Shown piece after piece: positions 1-49,535 of a stretch of DNA of 64,000 nt. The notes below the pieces were generated by a model. That model ran no database searches, was not told where the DNA came from, and worked only from the letters and a program-made list of their open reading frames with translations. The position numbers were made by a program, and so were the translations under genes. The DNA is taken from positions 156,600,369-156,664,368 of the forward strand of contig NC_084463.1 of NCBI RefSeq assembly GCF_027409185.1, given 5' to 3'. The stretch comes from Cynocephalus volans. Its lineage: Eukaryota > Chordata > Mammalia > Dermoptera > Cynocephalidae. Each line of letters begins with the position of its first letter. The stretch's first letter is position 1.

Positions 1-56
1 GTGCCCACAGCTCTGACAGTCTTCTGGCATGCCCCAACCTGCAGTAGACTTGTTTA

Positions 57-27040
<26,984 letters not shown>

Positions 27041-28000
27041 GTCTAGGCCTGGGGCGGCCCGTCGGGACCCGAGCGCAACGATAGAGAGCTGGACACGAGC
27101 GAAGAGACAGGCGGCCCCCACCCGCGCGCGGCGAACTCCACTGCCGCGGCCTCCGCCCCAGAGACACGTTGCAGGCCAGAGCGGCCGCGGCGCGGGGCAT
27201 CACGGGACGGCCTCACCTGGCCTCTTGGAGGACTCACCGAGCCCGGGGTAGCCAACCAAGGGAAGCCCCGCCCACGGAGGCCCCTTCCCTTCCCTTACCG
27301 CCAGAGCCCGGAGTACCCGGATGAGGGCTCGCTGCGGGGGTTGTAAGTGGAACGGCGGTGGTTACCGAGGTGGCAGAGGCGGGCGTGAGCGGGAGGAGGA
27401 GGTGCGTCCTCGGAACTCGCCCGCCGACCCCCAACCCCACTTGTCCTTCCCCAGACCCTGCCCTCTCCCCCTTCGGTTGCTCCAGGAACCCTCGGGACTA
27501 TTCCTGCGTTTGGAACCCGGAAGGGCTACACAGGCCTAGAGAGGGAAGTGACAACGACTTGTGCACATCCCAGACTAGAACCGTGCCTTCCTCCCCTCGG
27601 CTCCCAGTTCTTCCAAAGCCAGCCGGTGCCCTCAGCTGACATTAGAACGACCACCCTGCCTCACCTGTGGGACATCAGGATGCTCTCCTCTCCCCCTTAC
27701 ACTGTTTTATTCTTCTAACTTTGTGCGTTCAGTGCCCCGATTTCTGTACAGATTCTCACCCAAACACAAAAGTAGAATTTCGCTGTTGAGAACCTTAATG
27801 ACCCAGGAGGGCAGTCAGCCCTGCAGCCAGGCCACCCCATTGCAGACAGGCTCCCCAAGGATCAGGAGGAGAACCACGTGGCTTGGAGCACTTGCAGAAT
27901 GCCCAAGAGAAGCCAACCGCATTTTACAGATGAGGAAGCTGAGGTTCAAAGGGAATTGGTTTACCTAAGATCCTCCCAGGAAATCAATGCAGAGCTCATA

Positions 28001-28018
28001 CACACACACACACACACA
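28001..28018. repeat. (CA)n microsatellite
   Basis: About nine CA units between the CpG island and the TKFC start exon. Confidence 0.9.
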
Positions 28019-28159
28019 GTGAGCCCAAGACCCTGGATAACCCCAGGACACCTCTGAACCAGGCTGAACTAAGGGAAGCTAAAATGTTGTGGCTTACGTT
28101 TTGAGTTTTCTGTAGCAGGGACTCTGCCTGAGTTTGGAGGCACGGAATTATCAGCAGAA

Positions 28160-28320
28160 AGAACACAGCCTTTGTAGAAAGACTAGACATGGGTTTGAGG
28201 CCTGGCTCTTACCAGTATGACCTTGTAGAAGTCACTAGAGCTCTCTGAGTCTGTTTCCCAGAACTAAAATGGGTCAGCTGGCTCCCTCCTGGTGACAAAG
28301 GCAAGTAGGTGAAGATCTTT
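28160..28320 (+). repeat. MIR-type SINE
   Basis: GACATGGGTTTGAGGCCTGG, TGACCTTGTAGAAGTCACT and CTGTTTCCCAGAACTAAAAT, just upstream of the TKFC start exon. Confidence 0.5.
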
Positions 28321-28758
28321 GTAAACTTTTTCACCATATGTGATGACTGTGTAAGAGATGAAGGTTACTCTTTGGGTCATTTTGCTCCTTGGTAATGAAG
28401 TGGGTGCTGCTCCTGGGCATAAAGGCAGCCCTGTGCGCAACATGGATCGATCCGTCTTCTGGCAGCCAATGCAGGAGTGAACCTTGTCAGCCCCATGCTT
28501 TTCTCCATCCTCAGCCCACGAACTAGAGTTTGGACTTGGATCGAAGTCTAGGGCAGCTCCCTTATTACCAGTGCACTAGAAGCATGATTGTGCCAGTCAG
28601 CTGCAAGTGCCTTTCAGCAGCTCCTATCATTACCCACTCCTGCAGGTGCTACTGCTGCTTCCACTGTGCTTGGACCCAGGTAGCACCCATAGGATCGTCC
28701 ATCCTCTGGCAGCTCAGTGGGAAGGTGTGAACTCAGGTTGCTTCAGAGCCTCTCCGCC

Positions 28759-39234
<10,476 letters not shown>

Positions 39235-39641
39235 CTCATGCCCTTGGCCTCAGCTCCTCTCTCTCTGCTGTGCTGAGGTGGCCCTTGTTAATTCCTTCTG
39301 CCTTCCAGCCATCACCTTCTCCCTCCCTCGCCCCCCAGGCCTGTCCTCTGAGTTCAGCAGGAAATCCTCCACCAAGCCTCCAGAACTGCTCCACAGCAGG
39401 CAGAGACAGCACCACCCTGGAGTGGGTCGCATGCCTCTCCAACACTGACCTTTCCCTCTTCAGGGAGAGTGGAGTCCCTGGGTCACCCCACCCTGCCCCA
39501 GCCAGCTCTGGGCTTCAGCAATAAGGCATTTTCTTTCCCTGAGCTATAGCACAGCCTGTAATTGGCAATACTAACTTGATTTAAGACTCCCTGTGAAAGG
39601 CCTTCGGTACCTGAACACAGGTCAGTGTGCAAAAGAAAGCT

Positions 39642-39647
39642 AATAAA
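39642..39647 (+). terminator. TKFC: Candidate TKFC polyadenylation signal AATAAA
   Basis: The first canonical AATAAA after the TKFC stop, about 410 bases downstream. A weaker AATAAG lies near 39,520 and another AATAAA at 40,137-40,142. Which one is used cannot be decided from sequence alone. Confidence 0.45.
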
Positions 39648-40389
39648 CCACATTGAAGCCACAAAGCTGCTACTTCCTCCAAGGGACCTTTCCCAAGCAC
39701 GGGAAGAAGTGGGCCCACTGACGCCCCAGGGACAGAGGCCTCAGCCCTGGCTGCACAGCTCATGGCCCATCTCCCACAAGGCTGTCCTTGACCACCTGAG
39801 CCCCAGTGGCAAGGTCTGCTTAGCTGTCCTCCTTCCAGTGTACACACCCCACACCTGATGTACTGGAAGAATGGTGGAAAGGCTTTTCTCTGCACTGAAT
39901 TAACAATTCAATGATACTTCAGAAATCAAATGGGCATCTGAGACCCCAGAAGGAAAAGAAATCACCATATTCTAAGGCTCAGTTGTAGATCAGAAACTGC
40001 AGCCAAGCCAGCCCCCAGGTTTCTTTCTAGAGCAATCACTGATGGCAGCTGGGCGAACAGGCGAGGCTGCTGACTGTGGTGCATGGTGGAGACAGCACAG
40101 CACGCACCTGGCAGGTCCTCAGTGTTGGGGGTGGCTAATAAAGATACTGGCCATGGACTCACACACAATTTGAAATCTGGTTGTGCTTTAAACCACCTAC
40201 TTGAACTCAGGCCTATTATTTAGCCTACTGAAATTTTTAAGATCAGATTGTACCCATCTCACAGGGAAGTAAAAGCATTCAAATGAATTGGTGAAGGTGA
40301 AGCCCCAGTACAGTGCAAGTGTTCACTCACTGGGAGTCACTGCTATCACTAGTGTCAGGTGACCAGTCCTTCCAGGTAATCCGCTCCAC

Positions 40390-40405
40390 CACCAGGTGGC
40401 ATCTA
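40390..40405 (+). promoter_or_regulatory. Second CTCF-like motif, between TKFC and CYB561A3
   Basis: CCACCAGGTGGCATCT shares the CTCF core with one mismatch toward the 3' end. It lies in the space between the convergent 3' ends of TKFC and CYB561A3. Confidence 0.4.
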
Positions 40406-40910
40406 CAGCTGGCCACACCAGGAAAGGGACCCCCCAATCACCTACTTACCCAAACTTGGCTGCAGGCTCCCCCAGGCCTTGAGCTTCTGTGCCCAGGCTC
40501 CCCTGTCTGCCGGCCACACCACATGTCCCTATCACAAGGCTAGTGTTAGGTGTACAGGTGTACATGCCCAGCAGGTAGGAAGGAGACTGGCATCACAGTG
40601 GCCTGTGGATCCCGACCCTGCCATTTCCTGGCTGTGTGACCGCAGGCCAGTCACTTATCCTTTTTGAGTCTTGCTTTCCAGATTATAAGTGGGAAAAATT
40701 TCCTTCCTCATGAGATAGACACGTGCTCAAGCGCCCTTTACTTTGAAGGACATCCACTCATGCGTGAGTCACGCAATTCCATGACAATTGTGTGGATCTT
40801 CGCTGCCTTCTGGTTGGCCCTTCCCCAGGCCTGTAAGGGTCAGAGCTGTCCTGAGGCTTTTACAAGTTGTCCCAGAGCTCATTTAACAACGTCATTTCAG
40901 CGGAGGCTTT

Positions 40911-41269
40911 TGTTATGGACTGAATGTTTGAATCCCCCAAAATGCGTGAAGTCCTCACTTCCATGTGACAGTGTCAGGAGGTGGGGCCTTCGGGACTGAT
41001 TAGGTCATGAGAATGGAGCCCTCAGGTGTGAGATTAGTGCCCCTTTCAAAGAGGCCCAGAGCTGTCTTGCAGTCTTGCCACCAGGTACGGTTACAGCAGT
41101 TAGATGGTCTATGAGGAGACAGTCTGTGAGGATGGTCTGTGATGTCTCAACAGACATCAGATCTGCCAGGGCCTTATCTTGGATATCCAGCCTCAGAACC
41201 ATGAGAAGTAAATGTTTGAGCCACCCAATGTATGGTATTTTTGCTACAGTAGCCCAAACAAACAAGACA
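40911..41269 (+). mobile_element. ERVL-MaLR-type solitary LTR
   Basis: Begins TGTTATGGACTGAATGTTTG, has GGAGGTGGGGCCTTCGGGAC and ends with ...AACAAGACA, so TG and CA ends are kept. It is an old, non-coding long terminal repeat of an endogenous retroelement, with no internal genes present. Confidence 0.7.
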
Positions 41270-41289
41270 GCTTTGATTCTTAAAACATG

Positions 41290-41295
41290 TTTAAT
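41290..41295 (-). terminator. CYB561A3: Possible CYB561A3 polyadenylation signal ATTAAA
   Basis: No AATAAA is seen on the minus strand between the stop at 42735 and 41,270. The variant ATTAAA at 41295-41290 would give a 3' UTR of about 1.4 kb. It sits just outside the old LTR at 40,911-41,269. Confidence 0.3.
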
Positions 41296-42734
41296 AAAAA
41301 CCAAGCTTCATAAACAAATGAAATGCCTGCCCAAATGGAAAGAGGGGGAGCTGGTCATGTGACCAAGGTGCCTGCCATCATCCGAATGGCTTTGAAGGCT
41401 TCATCTGATCAGAAAGTTCACTCCTAGCCTTTCTGCCAACATCTGGCAAGGTGGGGCTGGGATGGACAGTCAGCCTCATCCACCTGCCAGGGAGCACACG
41501 GGCTCTGAAACTGCAGGCTCCATCCCACTTGTCTACTAAGCACAGCAGTAGGGACCCTAGGATCTGACAGGGCTTATTTGGAGAAAGCAAAAAAAGCCAC
41601 AGCAGCAGCAACACTCAGGAGAGGAACAAGACTTGTCCCTCCCCACCCGTTTCTCCTCAGGAGGGGAACAAGAATGTGCGCTTCTGGCATGACATGGAAG
41701 ACTGAGATCAGCCAGGCAAGTAGCCATTGTTGGGGCAGGGGAGGCACTTTGGTACTCAGCAAGGAACGCCTCTGAAGTTGGCAGTGGCTCCTAGAGCTCT
41801 CTGGGCACAGTACATCAAAACTTTGACATCAGTATCATGGTAGGTTGGGCCAGGGCTGTGCCAGGAGAGCAAGGGTTGAACCTGCACAGGGGTAGCAGGA
41901 AAGCCTTGACCAGCGAGGGGAAGTAAAGGAAGTTCACCTCTGCTACTCATCACTGCTGAGACTTCTGGGAACAAGGTGTCTGTCGGGGGGAGAGCAGGTT
42001 ACCAGGGTTCACAGCGCTGCCTGCCAGTGACAGGCACGTAAGTCACAGGAAAAGGCCAGGATCAAGGCCTCGGCTGTAGCAGCAGCTCGAAGAGGTGGAG
42101 GTGCACAGTCAAAACACACACAGACACAGAATGCAGTGACACAGAACAACAGCTCAGAGCAGTCAGCTTCTCTGCAGAAGCTGTTTCTGCCGCCTTTCTT
42201 CCCTTATCCTTCCATCACCTCATGATATCTCCACCCAACCTCACACACAAGTGGGGCTGGGGGGCGGGTAACAGCAGAGGAAGCTGCTCTCTGGCCAGGC
42301 CTATGTGAAATGTATGCCTTCAGGGATTACCACCTCCCTCATTTCTCACATTATAGACTGCATAATCAGGAGAGTCTGGGCTCTCCTGAGCTGTCAGGAT
42401 TTTCTACCACATCCCTAGGAGTCTTAAGGGGAAATCAGCCTGACTTCTTCAGACGGTGCAAAAGCGGCATGAGTGACCAGGGCAAAGAGGATCTGGTGTA
42501 AATGGAGGACTTGAGAAGTCGATGCCAAAGAGTGTAGAAGCCAAAGCCACCAAGAAAACCAGATGGGCAGCAAGCAGCTGGAGAGGGCTGGCCCAACAGA
42601 GAGGCAAGGAGAAGTTTGGGCCCAGGACCCAAAGAAAGTTTTTTGCCAAGACTGGCTGGGAGCCCCAGGTAGAGGAGAGCTTCTGGGGGGAATGCAGACT
42701 GCACCACCGACTGTTCCTGGGAGCCCCTTCCTGT

Positions 42735-42758
42735 TCACTCCCCATCATGCAACAGGGG
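42735..42758 (-). CDS. CYB561A3: CYB561A3 terminal coding exon of seven codons
   Basis: After a TTTCCAG acceptor the exon reads Pro-Leu-Leu-His-Asp-Gly-Glu and TGA, completing the tail that begins TDRQ at the end of the previous exon (donor GTATGG at 43381). It is too short to be found as an open frame. The rest of the exon is 3' UTR. Confidence 0.9.
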   Translation of the reverse strand, partial: PLLHDGE

Positions 42759-45700
42759 CTGGAAAGACAGGCAGATGCACAGGAGTTAATGACACGACAT
42801 TTAAGTGGCTCCTGACCTGCAGAAGTCACACCAGGCCTGAGCTGTTCAGACAGACCCTCCCACCTGCACAGTGATCCCTGCCCACACCAGAAAATCTTTC
42901 AGGGAGGCCCCCAAACCCCTGAGCCTGGTACACACCCCACCTCCCTACCTCCCACCAGATGCCTGAGTGGACAAGCACAGGCTCTAAGCACTCAGCTTGT
43001 CACCAAGCACCTGTCTCACTACACTAGCCCCAAACCACTAAAGTAGAAAGTACACACGCTTATCATGCTCAAGCCCTCCCTTGGGGAAGACAGGACCACA
43101 CTCCATCTCAGGAAACCACAGGAATTTGGGAAGGGGAATTCTGTCTCCTGATGGACAAGCCCCTGGGAGCCCCTGAGCCTGAATAGCTGCACCTGCTGCC
43201 ATCGCTGGGATGTGCTGGTTTACCAGTGCTCCCCGTTTAGCCACCCTATTCCACCTTCAAGCTACTTGGTTTCCCACCATGCTACTGGGTTGGTCTTCTT
43301 AGCAAGGGCAAGCCTTTCCTGGGTAAACTTTTTCTAGACCTGGCTCTATCCCACCCTGGAATGGGAGACAGAAACCCATACCTGTCTGTCAGTCAAAATC
43401 CCCGGCTCTGGACGCTTCCAAGATGAAGCCAGCAGGATATAGAGCACCAGCAGCCCAAAGGCCACCACCAGCATCCCGGTGCTGTTGGCAAACACAGCCT
43501 CGCTGGGCAAGCTGGAGTAGGGCTTGGTGTTTTTCCTGAAGATGAGAAAACAATGTGGGCCTTTAAGAGACTTTTCTACCTGTTTTGCCCAGTGGGAGAC
43601 TTGATGTCACTGAGAGAAGGTGAAAAAGTCTTCCAGAACCTCCTGTGACCTGGAATTTTAACATACTTTTTAAATCCCTGCCACAGTAACAAATATCTGT
43701 GTAATGCTTTTTACCTATGAGGAAACTGAAGCTCAAAGCAGTGGAATGAACTCGCCCACAGTTACGTAACTACTAAATGGCATAGCCAAGATCTAAACCC
43801 AGGTCTGGCCTCGAATCTTAACTTGCTCTTCACTAACCCCATAGCCTGTCCAAAAGAATGGACAGTAGTGGTTAGGCATGCAGGCCCTGGAGTCAGGCTG
43901 CCTAACGAAGCCCAGCTCTGTCACTTACGGGCTATATGCCCTTAGGTAACTAACTTAACCTCTCTGTGCCTTAGTTCCCTCATCTGTGAGTAACAATGAC
44001 AAGAGCACCAAAGTCGTAGGGCTGTTGAGGGGATTAAATGTGAGGTGCTTAAAAGTTTCTGACACACAGTGCATGCTGAATCAACCTGATGCTCAATAAA
44101 TATTTGCTGACGAATTTACCAATCACAACCTACAGAAAGACCAATTCCATTACCTTCCAAATCAGGAATGAGCCGAACCCCAAAGGCTCTCCTCCCTTCC
44201 TTGAGGGGAGTGGCACGATCACAGGGTGAACCTTTAGAAGACCCTATTCCCTCCCTTCCACCTTAGAGTTGGGGACCCCATCACACTCACAAACTGAAGA
44301 AAAGCTTCTCATTAATGCCGGAAATGACAGACGCAATGGAGAGAGAGAGGATGGAGGCTCCAAAGAAGACGTGGATGGGTTTAAGGAAGCTACGCAGCCA
44401 CAGGGATGCCCAGGGCAAGAGGAAGATGGCAAAGCCCAGGAACCACTGTGGACACAAGGGAAGAAGCACCTGACTGTACTGTGTGTGACCAAAGATGCCC
44501 CAGGTCATCGCACCACACCAGCACCTTTTCCCCTGAACCCTGGCCCTCCTTTCCTACCAGGCATTGCCCCATCACCACACCTAGCTTCCTCCTTGAGGTC
44601 TGTTTCTATTACACAAGCAACAAGAATGGTAAATAAAATGCTCAGCTACGGTTCTACCCTCCAGCAAACCCAACTAGCCTTGTTTGTCTCTGCTTCCTTC
44701 CAGTCCTTGTTCACAAAACTCCTCACAGTACAGGACTGACATCAGAATACGACACCACTTCTAGAACTGCTTCTGGTTCACAGAGAGGTGAACCAGAGTG
44801 GGGAAGTACAAGGAGACGGCTGGTTAGAGCCAACATGGAACGTACTATGACAAAGTAAGCACAGTGGGCTCTGGGACAACAGATGGGCGATTTGATGGGT
44901 AAAATGAACGGTAAGTTGAAAAGCCACCAACCTCCCACAGCCCTTTAAACTGCTGATTCTACAGGACATGCCCTGCAAGGCCCTCTCCAGGCAATGAGCA
45001 GAGGAATATTTCGGTGCTGATGCAAGTGAAGCCCCAGCCAGAGCCCATGGCTGCCAGACCTGGCAGCAGGAACCCAGAGAGGAGGGTGGAGAGAACCCAC
45101 CTGGCAGGCAAAGAGGAGGATGGTGGTGATGCCCAGCCAGCTGTGCAGGGAGTAGAGGTTGGTGACACTTGCATGGTTGTGAAATTTAAAGACAGCAACT
45201 AGCCCCACAACACTGAGGACGAAGGCCATCAGGTGCAGGGCTGCGTGGAGGAGTTTCCAGGGCAGCTTGGGCCCCAGCCACGACTGGGGCAGGCGGTACA
45301 CCAGCGACGCTGCAGGAGAGAGCAGTCCAGAGGCTCGGCCTCTTCCCCTTGTGCTCACCCACACATCAGGGGAATTACCCCAAGACGATCCCACACTGCC
45401 TCCCAACAAGGAAGAAGAAAATGTTAGGACACTGGTATCAACTCCTCAGCATCTTCTATCTTCCTGTCATCTGTGGGATAACAGCCATGAAGGGAGGAGA
45501 CAAGGGCCAGTTAAAGAGGGAGAAGCAGGTTTCTTGGACCTGCCATTCTGTCATTACGATAAATGCAGCTGTATGCAGTGTTGCAGGCTAAAAAGCACTG
45601 TCACATTCATTACTTCATCAAACTCTGTTCTCACAACCGAGGTTAGTTATCAAGAACACAGGCATTAAAGTCAGATGACCTAGATCCAAATCTAGGCTCT

Positions 45701-46057
45701 GCGTCTTAGCTGTTTCCTCATCTGTAAAATGGGGATGACAACTGAGCCCCCTCACAAGCTTGTTGTAGAACCAAAATACTATGACAAATGTGAGATGCAC
45801 GTGGTAAGCTGCTATCATCAATGTCATCATTATTCCTATTTTACAAGTGGGAAAAATGAGGCTCACCTGGGCCCCAAGGCACAGATTTTAATGTATAGGA
45901 CAAAGATGGGCCGGCCCGTGGCTCACTCAGGAAAGTGTGGTGCTGATAACACCAAGGCCATGGGTTCGGATCCCTATATAGGGATGGCCGGTTAGCTCAC
46001 TGGGTGAGCGTGGTGCTGACAACACCAAGTCAAGGGTTAAGATCCCTGTACCAGTCA

Positions 46058-46090
<33 letters not shown>

Positions 46091-46779
46091 TGGGTCCAGG
46101 AAGAGTAAGCAAGGGCCTGACTACCATGAGAGGCTTCAACCTCCTGTTCCCTGGAGAAGAGGAGGACAAATTACAGCTCACATGCCAAATCTAGCCTACC
46201 ACTTATTTTTTTAAATAAAGTTTTATTGGAACACGGCCATGCTCATATGTTTAGGTGTTGTCTGTGGTTGCTCTCACAATACAATGGTAGAGTTGAATGT
46301 AGATGCAACATACATCACACAGCTTACAAAGCCCCAAATACTTATCTGGCCCTTTACAGAAAAAGTTGGCCAACCCTTGTCCTAGAGTACCTGTGAAGCT
46401 GCCCTTCTCAGATGCCCCCATTCTTACCACTTCTCCCAAATGAGAGCTAAGCCCAGTGACAGACCAACCCACCCTAACCCTACAACCCCAAATGCAACAT
46501 CGACAAAGGCCAGCCTTGGAGATGGAAAGCAGTGCCCCATCCAGGCCTGAACCATATCACACATATCACACCTCCCACACTTCCCTCTTACTCACCAGCT
46601 CCATAGAGTACTACCATGCCAGCAACCATGAGCACTGGGTGCCAGTTGAACGTGTAGATACTGCCATCCCAGGAAAAGCCACCACGCCAGTGCTGCATCC
46701 AACAGATGGTGAAGAGAATGCACAGCGAGCCCAGGGACCCCAGCGCCAGGCAGGACAGGTAAAACCATCCTGAAGCCAT
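42735..46779 (-). CDS. CYB561A3: CYB561A3, lysosomal cytochrome b561 / ascorbate-dependent ferric reductase
   Basis: Coding exons in order: 46779-46596, 45309-45101, 44445-44291, 43535-43382 and 42758-42735. They total 726 nt, 241 residues plus TGA (human is about 242). All introns are GT-AG. The protein is a six-helix cytochrome b561 that passes electrons from cytosolic ascorbate across the endo-lysosomal membrane to Fe3+. The four haem-ligand histidines fall at 47 (FNWHP), 83 (KLLHAALH), 117 (LYSLHSW) and 156 (LKPIHVFFG), with the spacing usual for the family. A substituted loop KFHNHASVTN precedes LYSLHSW. The tail ends in LLHDGE as in human. The start at 46779 is the first ATG in the exon; a TTG three codons upstream in frame is not used. 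The gene is convergent with TKFC and probably divergent with TMEM138. Confidence 0.95.
43860..44110 (+). repeat. MIR-type SINE
   Basis: GGAGTCAGGCTGCCTAACGA, CTCTGTGCCTTAGTTCCCTC, GCTGTTGAGGGGATTAAATG and CTCAATAAATATTTGCTGA. CYB561A3 intron 3. Confidence 0.65.
45655..45850 (+). repeat. MIR-type SINE
   Basis: CAGATGACCTAGATCCAAAT and TTCCTCATCTGTAAAATGGG, just left of the dimer SINE at 45,908. Confidence 0.6.
45908..46087 (+). repeat. tRNA-Ile-derived SINE, dimer
   Basis: Full dimer with a 27-base A run; AAAGATGGG on both sides. CYB561A3 intron 1 (coding numbering). Confidence 0.92.
46165..46385 (-). mobile_element. Short hAT-type DNA element
   Basis: AAATAAAGTTTTATTGGAAC at one end and GGCCCTTTACAGAAAAAG then GTTGGCCAACCC at the other. 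CYB561A3 intron 1. Confidence 0.65.
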
Positions 46780-47904
46780 TCTAATCAAGCACTCCTAGAA
46801 GAAGCCAAAGTCACACGTCCCCAATGGCTCAGGTGCACCCACACACTGGCTGAGCGAGGTAACACTGACCTCACTCTTGGCCCATGGGATGGAATGTTCT
46901 TACTTCGGTTCCCCTGCCATCAGCCTGGGCACCACCCCGTGAGGCCTCGATGGCTGGGTGGGCCTAATCTCTGGTTATGGCCAATGAGTGAAGGCCCAGC
47001 CCAGCTTCTGGTAGTGCACAGAACAGTGAGCTCAGGGCTGTGGCTGGCCCTGGAGAGGGTCTTCTCTGCTGCGGCCAAATGACAAAGGTCCGGGCCCAGA
47101 GCCCTGGGATTAGTCTCCCCTCACTAGACCAGAAAGTCAGTAAGTTTTCCTTCCCCAGATGGTGAACTCTGGGGGGCTAATCCTCACTGAGGACGTAAGA
47201 TCAGGCCTTGATTCCAGAGTCCCCACACTCCACATCTTGAATTGGGTGATACCCTTCAGCTGCCTCCAGGCCTGAGACTTCTGCTTTCTCTTCCTCTGGG
47301 GAAAGTCCAGAGGAAAAAAGAGGAAGCAAGAACTCACGGTCTACAAAGCAAAAAGTTTATTTTGAGATTTCCAGGTGTACTTGATAAACTCCAAAACCAA
47401 CTCTGGTTTCAGGCATGGCAAATGCCTAAACCTCTGAGCGGCTACTCTTAAAAGCCAGGAAAGTGGGCAGAACTACAGGACTGCCCCTGCTTTCAGCTAT
47501 TACGTAGGCAGCATGGGCCCAGGCCTCAAGACAGTCACCCTGTTCCATGGACTCACACCAAGAAGGCAACAATGTGGGTTCTTGCAGTTGAGATCCCTCA
47601 CTCTGAACCAGCTACCAGACAGAAGAAATAGCCAATAACTCCCAAAAAACACTTGATTCCTTACTTTTACACTTAGTGGTAGGCTGACAGAGTGGTGGCT
47701 TGGGCTCCAATTCTTACAAACTGGGCACCTTGAGCAAATCACTTAACATTTGCAGCACTCGGTGTTCTCATCTGAAAGAGAGGCATAGATAGCAATAATA
47801 ATACTATTTACTGAACACTGAATAGCATAAGCACTGGAACCTTACACACATGATCCCACTGACTCCTCTTGACAAACCTGTGAGGAATATCATCCCTATT
47901 TTAT

Positions 47905-48044
47905 TTATTTTTATTTTTATTTTTTGTGACCGGCACTCAGCCAGGGAGTGCACTGGTCATTCCTATATAGGATCCGAACCCGCGGCGGGAGAGTTGCCGC
48001 GCTCCCAGCGCCGCACTCTCCCGAGTGCACCATGGGCTCAGCCC
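47905..48044 (-). repeat. SINE of the second head type
   Basis: Reversed element with GCGCTCCCAGCG and GGGCTCAGCCC. A perfect 18-bp target duplication ATATCATCCCTATTTTAT (47887-47904 and 48045-48062) shows it is a young insertion. Confidence 0.93.
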
Positions 48045-48804
48045 ATATCATCCCTATTTTATACATGAGGAAACTAAGCCCAGAAAGACTAAGTTACTAG
48101 CATTAGGACCCAGTAAGCGGAAAAGGAGTTTCAAACCTTTGTTTGGCTTCAAGGCCCATGCTCTTTCCTTGACCACAGGTTGTCAGAAGGTCAAGTGAGA
48201 AAATGTATGTAAGGACATTGTGGGGAGTCAAGCATTATACTCTTAGTTACTGCTGTGACAGCATTTCATCCTAGCTACTAACAAAAACCTGAAACTCATG
48301 GTCCCTGTACCTACCCAGGCCTCTCAGTGGTCCCGATTCCATGCCATGCCAGCTATTCCCATGCCAGGCATCTACCTAACCAGGAAGAGACACTGGGCAA
48401 AAATCTCTGAGAAAGAAAGGTCGGAGGGCTGTGGGAAAAAAAACAAGCTTCAATGAGGCTGACAGGAGAAAATTATGCCACTAGCTTCTGAGAAGCATTG
48501 CGACTCAAGTACTGAGCTCAGAGATCTGTTACCCAGCCTCGGAGCTGCCCCCTCAATTTCTGCAAGGTCAGAAAGTCTGGGGTCATCAGACATTCAGCTA
48601 AAACACCTACCACCCCCAGTGAAAAGTTATGTCAGCATTAAGGAGCTCTTGGTCTATAGGCTCCACCCATCTAACAATACCCACAACTCTTTTTCCTTTG
48701 TAAAAAGAAAAAGCTAAGTAAATATAATCCAAAAGGGATTGGATCTGCACTCCTAGAAGAGGTCCTAAACTACTGCTCTGTGACACACTTAGAATAGACA
48801 ATGG

Positions 48805-48965
48805 GGGCTGACCCCGTGGCTCACTCGGGAGAGTGCGGCGCTTCTGACGCGGGTTCAGATCCTATATAGGGATGGCCGGTGCGCTCAGTGGCTGAGCGCG
48901 GTGCGGGCAACACCAAGTCAAGGGTTGCGATCCCCTTAACGGTCACAAAAAAAAAAAAAAAAAAA
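48805..48965 (+). repeat. SINE dimer with deleted first unit
   Basis: The first unit jumps from GAGTGCGGCG to CTTCTGACGCGGGTTC. The tail is GGTCAC(A)n as in the second head type, not ATCTTT. Target duplication AATAGACAATGG. Confidence 0.88.
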
Positions 48966-49224
48966 AATAGACAATGGAGAAACTTCCCTGACAGAAGGCT
49001 GTAAAGTTATACTGTTCTGCTCAAGAGTACACAGGTAAGCCCTCCCTCCCACTGAAATAGCAAAAGTAGGGGAAAGGAAGAACACAGTGAAAACTGCAAT
49101 GCAAATGCTGAGAATATCCTCTCACTTGTGCTAAGAGAGCAGGCTGGGCTATGATTTCAGGATGTGCTCACCACGGTTTAGTCTCCCGCTCTGCCCTCAC
49201 TTTGTAGCGCCCCACTCCAAGGCA

Positions 49225-49535
49225 GGGGTTGGCAAACTCTTCTGTAAAGTGCCAGTTAGTAAATATTTTAGGCTTTGCAGGGGATATGGTCTCTCTCACA
49301 ACTATGTCACTAACTCCGCTGGCGTAGCACAAGTGCACCATATACAGTATCTCAACAAATGAGCATGGCTGTGTTCCAACAACACTCTACATATAGACAC
49401 TGAAATGTGACTTTCATATGATTTTCACATCACAAAATATTATCCTTTTCATTTTTTTCTATCACTTAAACAGTTAAAAATCATTCAGGCAGGCCAGATT
49501 TGGCCTGTGGGTGGTAGTTTGTTGCCCCCAAACAA
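49225..49535 (+). mobile_element. Short hAT-type DNA element, longest intact relative
   Basis: Starts CAGGGGTTGGCAAACTCTTC and ends near CAGATTTGGCCTGTGGGTGG, about 310 bp. Confidence 0.65.

Noticed and set aside
46777-46788. Upstream in-frame start for CYB561A3 three codons before 46779
   Set aside because: The codon at 46788 is TTG, not ATG; the homologous start is the ATG at 46779.
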